Shown here one piece after another: positions 55,177-63,651 of a stretch of DNA of 64,000 nt (within the stretch, counting starts at the first letter, position 1; each line of letters starts with the position of its first letter). The stretch comes from JBOGIG01 sp050742455 (lineage in GTDB: Bacteria; Actinomycetota; Acidimicrobiia; Acidimicrobiales; JBOGIG01). The stretch covers positions 101,784-165,783 of the forward strand of contig JBOGIG010000004.1 in assembly GCA_050742455.1 (NCBI GenBank), in the 5' to 3' direction. Made by a program: the position numbers and the translations under genes. The notes below the pieces were generated by a model that worked only from the letters and a program-made list of their open reading frames with translations, was not told the origin of the DNA and made no database searches.

Positions 55177-57213
55177 TCAGACTCCGGGCCCCTTGGCGAT
55201 CTCGGCCAGAAAGTCCTCGTTGCCCGCCGTAGTCTTGATCTTGTCCATGAGCAGCTCCAACCCGGCTGCCGCCGTGCCCTCGCTGCCCAGGGCGCTAAGG
55301 ACCCGGCGCAATTTCCATACCTGGGCCAGCTGGGAGCGATCGAACAACAGCTCCTCGTGGCGGGTGGAGCTGGCATTGACGTCAATGGCCGGGTAGATAC
55401 GCCGCTCGGCCAGGCGACGGTCCAGACGAAGTTCCATGTTGCCCGTGCCCTTGAACTCCTCGAAGATGACCTCGTCCATGCGGCTACCGGTCTCCACTAG
55501 GGCAGTGGCGAGGATGGTGAGAGAACCACCTTCTTCGATGTTGCGAGCGGAACCGAAGAACTTCTTTGGCGGGTAAAGAGCGCCGGAATCCACCCCGCCG
55601 GACATGATGCGCCCAGTGGCCGGTTGGGCCAGGTTGTAGGCCCGGGCCAGGCGGGTAATCCCGTCCAGGACTATGACCACATCGCGGCCCTGCTCCACTA
55701 GTCGCTTGGCTCTTTCGATGGCGAGTTCGGCCACCAGGGTGTGCTCCTCCGATGGTCGGTCGAAGGTCGAGGCGATGACCTCGCCCTTGACCGATCGCCT
55801 CATGTCGGTGACTTCCTCGGGGCGCTCATCGACCAACAGGACCATGAGATGGACGTCGGGATTGTTGGCTTCGATTGAGTGGGCAATCTGCTTGAGGACG
55901 GTGGTCTTTCCCGCCTTGGGGGGGGAAACGATAAGCCCTCGCTGACCCTTGCCAATGGGAGATAGCAGATCGACGATCCTGGCCGTCATGTTGGCCGAAT
56001 CGCCAGGGACTTCGAGACTGAGGCGCGAGTCGGGGAACAAGGGGGTCAGGTCCTCGAATCGGGGTCGGCTCTTGGCGTCCTCGATTGACATGGAGTTGAC
56101 ACTGTCAATGCGCAGCATGGCTGGGTAGCGTTCGCTGGCCCCCGCCGGCCTGCACTCCCCCACCAGGTAATCGCCCTTGCGCAGGGCAAAGCGGCGCACC
56201 TGGCTGATGGAAATGTAGACGTCGTTGGCGTTGGGCAGGAAACCCTTGGTCCGCAAGAACCCGTAACCCTCGTCCCTCAGGTCCAAGAGTCCCTCGACGG
56301 CCACCGGCTCGCCCTGGAATGCGGCTTCGGCGCCGGCGCCCTGCAGATCACGATCGCCGCCCCCGCCGCCCGGGCTGTTACCGCCCCCCGAGGACCGATC
56401 TCGGCCCCGACGCCGCCGATTCTTCCGATTGCCCGGTTCCACCGAACCCTCGAAATTGCCCGCCTGGTTGTTGCGTTGGCCACCGGCCGTCTGCCCCTGG
56501 CTCTGATTGGATCCCTGGTTCTGATTGGATCCCTGGTTCTGATTGCGCTGGCTGGGCCCACTCTGGCGTCCGTTGCCGGAACGTCCCCCACCCTGAACCT
56601 GATGGGTATCGGGCGACGACGGCGATCCATTCGCTCCACCGGCGCCGCCCCCATCCAACCCGTCCCGGACCAGTTCGGCGGCGGCGTTGGAACCGGCCTT
56701 TCCGGCCTCTACGCCGTTAGACGGGGCAGGAGCCCTCACCGGCCGATCGTTACCCGATAACCCTGCAGGCATGGTTGCCTGCGACTCCGGATCCTTTGCG
56801 CCGTTCAACGACGAACCCGGTGAAGAGATCCCGCCACCAAGAAGGGAAGGCGGATCGATACTGGCTTGCGGCTCAGATCCAACTTTGGCCTCACCATGGC
56901 CATCCCCGTCGGCGCCGGCCCGACCGTTCAGGATTGTTCCATCCTGGCCGGTCCCGTCCTCGGTGGCTTTGGCCTTGGACACTCGGGGTTTGCGCGTCCG
57001 AGCCGGCGTGACGGGCGGCTCTGATGCCGTCGCAACGCTTCCCCCGTCTTCGTGAACCGGATGTACCCCCGTGGCTAGCAAGATCTGATCGATGATGTCA
57101 GCCTTCTTGGCCCGGGCTCCGGGTTTGAGGGCCATGGCCCCGGCAATGGCGTGTAGTTCATCACGCTCTTTGGATTCGAGAACCGATCGTTCGATCTGTG
57201 GTTCTGCGCTCAC
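55177..57213 (-). CDS. rho: Transcription termination factor Rho with N/Q- and G-rich insert
   Basis: This is about 678 aa from GTG 57213, chosen for GAGGTG just upstream; an in-frame GTG at 57237 is the alternative. It has an N-terminal Rho_N helical domain (ELHAIAGAMALKPGARAKKADIID), then a disordered insert of about 230 residues. A cold-shock-like RNA-binding domain follows (GLLDLRDEGYGFLRT). The RecA motor carries SPPKAGKTTVLKQI, VDERPEEVTDM, EEHTLVAELAIERAKR, the Q-loop region and FFGSARNIEEGGSLT. The insert includes NQNQGS tandem units, an Arg-rich KNRRRRGRDR patch and poly-Gly. Long basic inserts are known in actinobacterial Rho; the N/Q repeat is a local embellishment. Confidence 0.97.
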   Translation of the reverse strand: MSAEPQIERSVLESKERDELHAIAGAMALKPGARAKKADIIDQILLATGVHPVHEDGGSVATASEPPVTPARTRKPRVSKAKATEDGTGQDGTILNGRAGADGDGHGEAKVGSEPQASIDPPSLLGGGISSPGSSLNGAKDPESQATMPAGLSGNDRPVRAPAPSNGVEAGKAGSNAAAELVRDGLDGGGAGGANGSPSSPDTHQVQGGGRSGNGRQSGPSQRNQNQGSNQNQGSNQSQGQTAGGQRNNQAGNFEGSVEPGNRKNRRRRGRDRSSGGGNSPGGGGGDRDLQGAGAEAAFQGEPVAVEGLLDLRDEGYGFLRTKGFLPNANDVYISISQVRRFALRKGDYLVGECRPAGASERYPAMLRIDSVNSMSIEDAKSRPRFEDLTPLFPDSRLSLEVPGDSANMTARIVDLLSPIGKGQRGLIVSPPKAGKTTVLKQIAHSIEANNPDVHLMVLLVDERPEEVTDMRRSVKGEVIASTFDRPSEEHTLVAELAIERAKRLVEQGRDVVIVLDGITRLARAYNLAQPATGRIMSGGVDSGALYPPKKFFGSARNIEEGGSLTILATALVETGSRMDEVIFEEFKGTGNMELRLDRRLAERRIYPAIDVNASSTRHEELLFDRSQLAQVWKLRRVLSALGSEGTAAAGLELLMDKIKTTAGNEDFLAEIAKGPGV
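56503..56548. repeat. 18-bp tandem repeat in rho
   Basis: The unit ctgattggatccctggtt occurs identically at 56503-56520 and 56521-56538, with a partial, diverged third. It encodes the NQNQGSNQNQGSNQ stretch of the Rho insert. Confidence 0.94.
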
Positions 57214-57538
57214 AGTGCACCTCGCTTGCTCGCACACTCAGAAGCAAATAGTTGGAAGGAAAACGCACACACTGGGCCCGGATCCGCCCCGGTTCTGCTC
57301 GAACTGCCTCGAAGGATTCTTTGGAAGGTCCCCGAGAGCGGCACCGAACGTGCCCCCTGCCTGCACACCTCTATTTCCATTGGCCCGGCGACATGAACAT
57401 CATCGACTGGACCAGGGAAGTAGAGGCTCCCCAGAACACAGTTGAGTCCGGGGGGGTTCACCAGGTAGATCTGGTGGTGACCGGTCAAAGATTAGCCAAT
57501 CCACCTGGTCCTGGCAAACCGGGGTCTCGGGCTGTCGG
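57214..57538. other. 325-bp intergenic leader between thrC and rho
   Basis: No convincing gene is present; short frames here lack coding character. The stretch presumably holds the rho promoter and 5' leader, which is often long because rho is autoregulated. A short inverted repeat CACCAG/CTGGTG (57459-57464 with 57471-57476) and a TTGACC on the minus strand near 57484-57489 are visible, but I cannot assign a promoter with confidence. In many relatives thrB would occupy this position. Confidence 0.5.
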
Positions 57539-58588
57539 CTAGAGGCCCAACTCCCTGCGCACAGCGTCGTAGCCGGCATCCACCGCCACGGGTACGGCGA
57601 TCTGGCTGATGGCGACGTCGGGGTCCTTGAGCCCGTGCCCGGTCAGAACGCAAACCACCGTGGAGCCGGCCGGGATGTCGGACTTGATCAGTCCCGCCAC
57701 CGAAGCGGCGGACGCCGGCTCGCAAAAAACGGACTCCTCCGAAGCCAATAACTTGTACGCCTCCAGTATCTCTTCGTCGCTCACGGCCGAGATCGATCCA
57801 CCGCTCTCGGCGGCGGCCGCCGTGGCCCCGTACCAAGAAGCCGGCTTGCCGATTCTTATGGCGGTGGCCACGGTCTCGGGATTGTCGATGGGGTGACCGG
57901 CGACGATGGGTGCAGCTCCCGCCGCTTGGAACCCCAGCATGGCCGGAAGCTTGGTGGAATGACCGGCTTGCTTGTACTGGAGATAACCCCGCCAGTAGGC
58001 CGTAATATTCCCGGCGTTGCCCACCGGGATGCAGACGAAGTCAGGGGCGTCGCCGAGAACGTCAACAATCTCGAAGGCGCCGGTCTTCTGTCCTTCTATG
58101 CGATGCGGGTTGACGGAGTTGACCACGGTGACAGCAGCTCGCTGTCCCAGTTCTCGCACGATGTCCAAGGCATCGTCGAAGTTGCCCCGGATCTGGAGCA
58201 CCCGGGCCCCGTGAACGAGGGCCTGGGCCAGTTTCCCGAGCGCTATGTAGCCTTCAGGGATGAGCACGACGCAGGTCAACCCGGCCCGAGCCGAATATGC
58301 GGCGGCCGACGCCGAGGTGTTGCCCGTCGAGGCGCACACGACCGCCTTGGCCCCATCTTCCAAGGCCTTGGTGATGGCCATGGTCATACCCCGGTCCTTG
58401 AACGAGCCGGTGGGATTCAGGCCCTCCACTTTGAGATAGACATCGGCGCCCATCCGATCCGAAAGGCGTGGGGCCTTCAGCAATGGGGTCGCCCCTTCGC
58501 CGAGGCTAACCACCGGGGTGTCGGGTGAGACATCGAAGAATGGGCGGTACTCCTCGATAATCCCTCGCCACCCGAGTCCCGCGCTCAC
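57539..58588 (-). CDS. thrC: Threonine synthase
   Basis: This 349-aa PLP enzyme converts O-phosphohomoserine to threonine. It shows SLGEGATPLLKAPRL, the PLP lysine in NPTGSFKDRGM, CASTGNTSASAAAYSARAG, IPVGNAGNITAYWRGY and the C-terminal SAASVAGLI. It is the short class of threonine synthase. Its ATG overlaps the hom stop by 4 bp. Confidence 0.95.
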   Translation of the reverse strand: MSAGLGWRGIIEEYRPFFDVSPDTPVVSLGEGATPLLKAPRLSDRMGADVYLKVEGLNPTGSFKDRGMTMAITKALEDGAKAVVCASTGNTSASAAAYSARAGLTCVVLIPEGYIALGKLAQALVHGARVLQIRGNFDDALDIVRELGQRAAVTVVNSVNPHRIEGQKTGAFEIVDVLGDAPDFVCIPVGNAGNITAYWRGYLQYKQAGHSTKLPAMLGFQAAGAAPIVAGHPIDNPETVATAIRIGKPASWYGATAAAAESGGSISAVSDEEILEAYKLLASEESVFCEPASAASVAGLIKSDIPAGSTVVCVLTGHGLKDPDVAISQIAVPVAVDAGYDAVRRELGL

Positions 58589-59973
58589 CGCGATCGACCC
58601 CCTTCGCCCTCTCCACCCGCTTCCGACGTCACCACGCGCAGCAGGCCGCCGATGCGCTCGACACAGGGCTGGAGGCGCAGGCCGCGCAGGGTGGCCTGCA
58701 TGTCCGATTCCCGGGCCCGGTGGGTAATGAAGATCAAGCGAGCCTCACCACCCAGGTCGGCCTGCTCCATGGAGCGGATGGACACCCCGTGTTGACCGAA
58801 GACGTCGGCCACGGTAGCGAGCACACCGGGACGGTCGGCCACCACGATGTTCACGTAGTACTGGCTGAACAGCTCGTCCATGGGCTTCAGCCGGGCCGGG
58901 GGGGTGGCCACCAGGCCGACCCTGTGACTGGCCCTGATCCCGGATTTCCTACCGGCGCTGAGGCTGCGAGCCACGTCGATCAGGTCACCCAACACAGCAC
59001 TGGCCGACGGCATGCCTCCAGCTCCACGCCCGTAGAGCATCAATTCGCCCAGGGCATCGCCTTCGATGAAGACGGCATTGAACGATCCCCTCACCCCGGC
59101 CAGGGGGTGGGCCTGATCCAGCATGGCGGGATGGACCCTCACTGCGATGGGTCCGCCATCGTGGCGCTCGGCCACGGCCAGCAGCTTGACCACATATCCC
59201 AGCCTGCGGGCGAAGTCCAGGTCGGCAGTGGTCACCTCCGAGATGCCCTCCCGATAGACGTCCCCGGCCACCACGTCGACCCCGAAGGCGATGCGAGCGA
59301 TGATTGCCGCCTTGGCTCCCGCATCCAGGCCGTCCACGTCGGCGGTAGGGTCCCTTTCGGCAAAGCCCAGACTCTGCGCCTCTGCGAGGGCCTCGGCGTA
59401 GCTAATGGCCTCCTCGGACATCCTGGTGAGGATGTAGTTGGTCGTGCCGTTGACTATCCCGATAATGCGGGTGATGTGCTCTCCGGCCAGCGACTCCTTG
59501 AGCATCCTGATGATGGGCAGGGCCCCGGCCACCGAAGCTTCGTAGGCCAGTTCGCATCCCGACGCCCGTGATGCGTCGAACAACTCCGAGCCCACGTTGG
59601 CCAGCAATTCCTTGTTGCCCGTAACCACCGGCTTGCCCGCCTTGAGGGCGTCGAGAATCAATCCTCGGGCCGGCTCGATGCCACCGATCAGCTCTACCAC
59701 CACATCGATGTCGGGGTCATCGACCACCGCCCGGGCGTCATGGGTCAACAGCTCAGGCGGGACTTCGGCCTCACGCTCCTTGCCGATGTTGCGCACGGCC
59801 ACCTTGGCCAGCACTAGGCGGACCCCAGTCCGGGCTTCGATGTCGTCGACCCGCTCGGCCAGCAGGGTGACCAATGGTCCCCCCACGTGGCCGCAGCCCA
59901 ATAGTCCCACCCTGATCTGGCTCGATTCCACCGAGTTGCTCGATTCCACCGACTTCAAGGTAGTACGGGCCAC
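58585..59973 (-). CDS. hom: Homoserine dehydrogenase with ACT domain
   Basis: This 462-aa NAD(P)H enzyme reduces aspartate semialdehyde to homoserine. It shows the Rossmann motif VGLLGCGHVGGPLV, VTGNKELLA, YEASVAGALPII, IGIVNGTTNYILT, and the catalytic region LGFAERDPTADVDGLDAGAKAAI. A C-terminal ACT domain (VADRPGVLATVADVFGQHGVSI) suggests threonine feedback. The N-terminal SVESSNSVESSQ comes from an 18-bp duplication. It lies 4 bp after lysA. Confidence 0.96.
   Translation of the reverse strand: MARTTLKSVESSNSVESSQIRVGLLGCGHVGGPLVTLLAERVDDIEARTGVRLVLAKVAVRNIGKEREAEVPPELLTHDARAVVDDPDIDVVVELIGGIEPARGLILDALKAGKPVVTGNKELLANVGSELFDASRASGCELAYEASVAGALPIIRMLKESLAGEHITRIIGIVNGTTNYILTRMSEEAISYAEALAEAQSLGFAERDPTADVDGLDAGAKAAIIARIAFGVDVVAGDVYREGISEVTTADLDFARRLGYVVKLLAVAERHDGGPIAVRVHPAMLDQAHPLAGVRGSFNAVFIEGDALGELMLYGRGAGGMPSASAVLGDLIDVARSLSAGRKSGIRASHRVGLVATPPARLKPMDELFSQYYVNIVVADRPGVLATVADVFGQHGVSIRSMEQADLGGEARLIFITHRARESDMQATLRGLRLQPCVERIGGLLRVVTSEAGGEGEGGRSR
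59921..59956. repeat. 18-bp tandem duplication in the hom 5' end
   Basis: Units 59921-59938 and 59939-59956 share the core ctcgattccaccga. They encode SVESSNSVESSQ just before the Rossmann fold of homoserine dehydrogenase. Confidence 0.88.
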
Positions 59974-59977
59974 ACCA

Positions 59978-61273
59978 TCACACGTCGAGGGCTACCAGGT
60001 CGGCGTAGGTCTCGCGCCTGACCACCACCCGGGCGTTACCCCCGGCCACGAACACCACCGCCGGACGCGTCACCTTGTTGTAGTTGGAGGCCATGGAATG
60101 ACCGTAGGCCCCGGTGACCGGGGTGGCCAGGACATCCGCCACGGCTATGTCCTGGGGCACTTGGGCATCGCGGACCAATACGTCGCCCGACTCGCAGTGC
60201 TTGCCCACCACGGTCACGGTCTTGGGTCGCTCGGCCCGTACATCGCGGACCAGAAAGGCCTCGTAGCCGCTGCCGTAGAGGACCGGGCGGGGATTGTCAC
60301 TCATGCCGCCGTCGACCGACACGTAGGTGCGCAGGCCAGGCAACTCCTTGATCGTCCCCACCGTATAAAGGGTCACTCCGGCCTGGGCCACGATGGCTCG
60401 ACCGGGCTCGGCGGTAATTCGGGTCTCAGGCGATATGCCGCAGGCCAAGGCGGCGGCCTGAACGGCTTGGGCCCACTCGGCCATCGACGGAGCACTCTCA
60501 TTTGCGACGTAGGCCACGCCCAGCCCGCCCCCCACAACCAGCTCTGAAAGACCCAGCGGCTTGAAGAACTCGGCCATGACCTCGACCTGGCGGACGTAGG
60601 GCTCCACGTCGAATATCTGACTCCCGATGTGGGCATGGATTCCCACCAGGTTCAAAAGCTTGGATCGGGCCAGACGCTCGACTGCCCGCTCGGCTGCACC
60701 ATGGGCCAGGCCGAACCCGAACTTCGAATCATCCTGACCGGTCATGACGTACTCGTGAGTGTGGGCCTCGATACCCGGGGTGATGCGTGCCAGCACGCGA
60801 GGAAGAAACGGTGAGGACGGATCACGGCCGGCCAGTAGGGATTCCAGGCGGTCGATCTCGTCGAAGGAGTCGATCACGATGGCGCCAACCCCGGCCTCGA
60901 GGGCCATGTTCAACTCGGCGGTGGACTTGTTGTTGCCGTGGAAGACCAGGCGCGAGGCGGGAACCCCGGCGGCCAGGGCCACGTGCATCTCGCCGCCGGT
61001 GGCGACGTCCAGATCCATGCCCTCCTCGCACACCAGGCTCGCCATGGCCTTGCACAGGAAGGCCTTGGTTCCATAGGCCACTCCGGGGCCCCAGCTCGAA
61101 ACTGCTTGGCGGCATCGGGCCCTCAGGTGCTCCTCGTCATAGACAAATAGGGGTGTCCCGTACTCCTGAGCCAGGTCGGCCAACTCGACGCCACCGATGG
61201 ACACCGCACCGGCGGGATCGACCGTGGCGCCCTCGGGCAGGAGGGACAGATCCAAGGCACTGGCGACGGTCAC
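59978..61273 (-). CDS. lysA: Diaminopimelate decarboxylase
   Basis: This 431-aa alanine-racemase-fold PLP enzyme makes lysine from meso-diaminopimelate. It shows GTPLFVYDEEHLRARC, the PLP lysine in VAYGTKAFLCKAM, HGNNKST, SKFGFGL, GIHAHIGSQI, VGGGLGVAY, EPGRAIVAQAG and the active-site CESGDVL. I start at GTG 61273, which has AGGAGG 4 bp upstream and gives VASALDLSLLPEG. The start sits at the end of a tandem array that repeats this Shine-Dalgarno and GTG; a frame starting further up would read a shifted frame with Arg/Cys-rich junk. Confidence 0.95.
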   Translation of the reverse strand: MTVASALDLSLLPEGATVDPAGAVSIGGVELADLAQEYGTPLFVYDEEHLRARCRQAVSSWGPGVAYGTKAFLCKAMASLVCEEGMDLDVATGGEMHVALAAGVPASRLVFHGNNKSTAELNMALEAGVGAIVIDSFDEIDRLESLLAGRDPSSPFLPRVLARITPGIEAHTHEYVMTGQDDSKFGFGLAHGAAERAVERLARSKLLNLVGIHAHIGSQIFDVEPYVRQVEVMAEFFKPLGLSELVVGGGLGVAYVANESAPSMAEWAQAVQAAALACGISPETRITAEPGRAIVAQAGVTLYTVGTIKELPGLRTYVSVDGGMSDNPRPVLYGSGYEAFLVRDVRAERPKTVTVVGKHCESGDVLVRDAQVPQDIAVADVLATPVTGAYGHSMASNYNKVTRPAVVFVAGGNARVVVRRETYADLVALDV

Positions 61274-61362
61274 GGCGCCTCCTGGGCACTGGCGACGGTC
61301 ACGGCGCCCTCCTGGGCACTGGCGACGGTCACGGCGCCCTCCTGAGCACTGGCGACGATCAC
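61270..61362 (-). promoter_or_regulatory. Tandem Shine-Dalgarno/GTG array and short upstream frame at lysA
   Basis: GTG codons lie at 61362, 61332, 61302 and 61273. The unit is 30, 30 then 29 bp, and each carries CAGGAGG followed by GCGCC and the next GTG. The GTG at 61362 overlaps the argS stop (GTGA). Reading from it gives a 30-residue peptide of three VASAQE-type units that ends in TGA 61272-61270, overlapping the lysA GTG. Loss of one G in the last unit shifts the frame and restarts lysA. Repeat structure is seen; effect on translation is inferred. Confidence 0.85.
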
Positions 61363-63029
61363 ATCGTCTCCGGGGCGCTGACTCCGAGCAGGTCCAAGCC
61401 GATGGCCAAACCGATGCGGGTGGCTTCCACCAGCCATAGGCGCGCCTGGGTGAGGGCCGGCGGCACGTCGTCACCCATCACATAGCAGTCGTGGTAGAAG
61501 CCGTGAAACCGCCCGGCCAGGTCTCGCACCCAGGTGGTCACCTTGTGGGGAGCCCGCTCGGCACAGGCCAGGCTCACTACCGAGGGCAATGTCTCCAGCG
61601 AACGGAGAAGGTCGAGCTCTCGGGGATGGACCAGCAGGGCCAGCTCGGCCTCGGCCAACGAGACCCGCTCCAGGCCCTTTTCCTGTCGCACCCGCTCGAT
61701 GGAGGCGATGCGGGCGTGGGCGTACTGGACGTAATAAACCGGATTATCCATGGACTGGCGACGGACCAGTTCCAGATCCAACGTCGTGGCCTGGTCTATG
61801 GAGGTCATCAGGCTCAACAATCTGGTGGCATCGGGGCCGATGTCGGCCACCAACGAGTCCAGACTGACGAAGTTTCCCGCCCGCTTGGACATCTTGCCTT
61901 CGGCCAGGGAGATCATCTGGCCCAGCTTGACCTCGAGGCGGCCGGCTTCGATGCCGAGCGCCGCTACCCCGGCCATGAGACTGGCCACCTGTCCGTGATG
62001 GTCGGCCCCAAAGATGTCGATGACCCGATCGAATCCCCGCACCAGGAACTTGTTGCGATGGTAGGCCAGATCGCCGGCCAGGTAGGTGAAGTCGCCACCC
62101 AGGCTTTCGGATTTCCGTAGCACTCTGTCCCGGGAATCCCCTCCCTTGGTCGAGGCCAGCCACACGGCCCCGTCCGCCTCGTACACCAGGCCATGGGCGG
62201 ACAGATCGGCGATGGTTTCCGCTACGGCCCCGCTTTCTTCTATCGATGCCTGACTGAACCAGGAGTCAAACACGATCCCCAGCCGGGCCAAGCTGTCGGC
62301 GATGTTGGCCAGGATGCGCTCCGCCGCCCACGATCCAGCCTGGATAACAGCATCGGGTCCGTCCCCGGTGGGGCCGTTGTAGGTCCGGGCCAACTCGGCT
62401 ACGTAGGCGCCCTGGTAGCCCTCTTCGGGTACTTCCTCCCCGGCGTGACGGGCCAGCAGGCTCATGCCCAGGCGACGAACCTGTCCTCCCGTGTCATTGA
62501 CGTAGTACTCGCGCCACACGTCCCAGCCACACCGGCTCATGACCCGCCCCAGGGCATCCCCATAGGCGCACCACCACCCGTTTCCCACGTGCAGGGGTCC
62601 GGTGGGGTTGGCCGAGACGAACTCCAGTTGTACCCGACGACCCTGGCCCTCATCGCTCCGCGCATAGTCGGCTTCGCCACCGAGCACCACAGTGGTCAGG
62701 ACATCGTGGAGCCAGGAATCGGCCAGGCGAAAGTTGAGGAAGCCCGCGCCCGCTATTTCGATGGATTGGACGTGGGGGACGGCGGCATCATCCACGATTG
62801 CCGCCACCTTGGCCGCCAGGTCCCGGGGCGATGAGCCGGTCCTCTTGGCCCAGGCCATTGCCACGTTGGAGGACCAGTCGCCATTGGCCGGGTTGGCCGG
62901 GTGTTCAAGGCGGATTTCCTCCGGCCGGGGGCACGGTTCGATCCCGAGCTGGGCCAAGGCCGAGCAAAGGGCGCGAGCCAGCGTGGCGCGCATGGGCGTC
63001 GGGGGCCCCTGGTTCTCACGCTCAGTCAT
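61359..63029 (-). CDS. argS: Arginyl-tRNA synthetase
   Basis: This 556-aa class I enzyme has the N-terminal Add1 domain (LEHPANPANGDWSSNVAMAWAKR). The HIGH-type motif is in VSANPTGPLHVGNGWW. It also has YYVNDTGGQ, GADHHGQV, and the KMSKS-type motif GKMSKRAGN. The C-terminal DALR anticodon-binding domain has VQYAHARI. It lies 5 bp downstream of the response regulator. Its last codon and stop overlap the first GTG of the lysA start array. Confidence 0.97.
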   Translation of the reverse strand: MTERENQGPPTPMRATLARALCSALAQLGIEPCPRPEEIRLEHPANPANGDWSSNVAMAWAKRTGSSPRDLAAKVAAIVDDAAVPHVQSIEIAGAGFLNFRLADSWLHDVLTTVVLGGEADYARSDEGQGRRVQLEFVSANPTGPLHVGNGWWCAYGDALGRVMSRCGWDVWREYYVNDTGGQVRRLGMSLLARHAGEEVPEEGYQGAYVAELARTYNGPTGDGPDAVIQAGSWAAERILANIADSLARLGIVFDSWFSQASIEESGAVAETIADLSAHGLVYEADGAVWLASTKGGDSRDRVLRKSESLGGDFTYLAGDLAYHRNKFLVRGFDRVIDIFGADHHGQVASLMAGVAALGIEAGRLEVKLGQMISLAEGKMSKRAGNFVSLDSLVADIGPDATRLLSLMTSIDQATTLDLELVRRQSMDNPVYYVQYAHARIASIERVRQEKGLERVSLAEAELALLVHPRELDLLRSLETLPSVVSLACAERAPHKVTTWVRDLAGRFHGFYHDCYVMGDDVPPALTQARLWLVEATRIGLAIGLDLLGVSAPETM

Positions 63030-63034
63030 CGGAG

Positions 63035-63415
63035 TCAGGTTCGATGTTCAGCTATGAGGGCCCGTACCCGCTCCAGCAGTTGAAGCGGGTCAAACGGCTT
63101 GGTGATGTACTCGTCGGCCCCGGTCGAGCGTCCGGCCCGCAGATCGACCTCCTGAGCCTTGGCCGACAGCAAGATGATGGGGATCGCTTTGGTCTTGGGG
63201 TCCTTCTTCAGGGCGGCCGCCACCTTGAGTCCATCCATGCGGGGCATCATGACGTCGAGGAGAATCACGTCGGGCCGCAACTTGCGGGCAGTGGCCAGAC
63301 CCTCCTCTCCATCCGATGCAATGACCACGGCAAAGCCGTCGACTTCGAAGTTGACCTGGAGCAGCTTTTGAATGACTGGGTCGTCGTCGACCACCAGCAC
63401 CGTCGCTTCGGTCAT
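63035..63415 (-). CDS. Receiver-only response regulator (CheY-like)
   Basis: This 126-aa single receiver domain has the acidic pair in VLVVDDDP, the phospho-acceptor Asp in VILLDVMMPRMDG, the conserved Thr/Ser position in ILLSAKAQ, and the Lys in YITKPF. No output domain follows, so it acts through protein contacts. I start at ATG 63415 (MTEATVLVVDDD). The frame is open further upstream only through a 9-bp repeat array that reads Gln/Asn/Ala. No histidine kinase is adjacent. Confidence 0.93.
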   Translation of the reverse strand: MTEATVLVVDDDPVIQKLLQVNFEVDGFAVVIASDGEEGLATARKLRPDVILLDVMMPRMDGLKVAAALKKDPKTKAIPIILLSAKAQEVDLRAGRSTGADEYITKPFDPLQLLERVRALIAEHRT

Positions 63416-63451
63416 CTCGCCATCATAATGTGAACCGTCGGCCGACTCGTG

Positions 63452-63496
63452 GCTGGCCTGGCTGGCCTGGTTGGCCTGGTTAGGTTGGTTGGCCTG
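63452..63496. repeat. 9-bp tandem repeat, 5 copies, upstream of the response regulator
   Basis: Units of the form g(c/t)tggcctg begin at 63452, 63461, 63470, 63479 (diverged) and 63488. They lie 37 bp or more before the response regulator start, between it and the tRNA gene, and probably in its leader or promoter. Confidence 0.88.
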
Positions 63497-63571
63497 GTTG
63501 GGCCGACAATGCCTCGGCCCGGCCTTGATCCGTTCTGGATGGGCTGACAGGCGAACTAGGATTCGCTCGTC

Positions 63572-63643
63572 GCCCTCGTAGCTCAGGGGATAGAGCACTG
63601 GCCTCCGGAGCCGGGTGCGCAGGTTCGAATCCTGCCGGGGGCA
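63572..63643 (+). tRNA. tRNA-Arg (anticodon CCG)
   Basis: This 72-nt cloverleaf has a 7-bp acceptor stem (GCCCTCG with CGGGGGC, one T-G pair) and discriminator A at 63643. The D arm is GCTC/GAGC, the anticodon stem is CTGGC/GCCGG with loop CTCCGGA, and the T arm is GCAGG-TTCGAAT-CCTGC. Anticodon CCG reads CGG. The 3' CCA is not encoded. Confidence 0.95.
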
Positions 63644-63651
63644 CGCAAAAA

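Noticed and set aside
57459..57476. Hairpin in the thrC-rho gap as a terminator or attenuator
   Set aside because: The stem is only 6 bp with no U-tract; too weak to call.
61274..61474. An upstream start for LysA extending the protein by 67 residues
   Set aside because: The extension reads Arg/Cys-rich units from the repeat array and antisense-like argS sequence in a different frame; GTG 61273 has a perfect AGGAGG.
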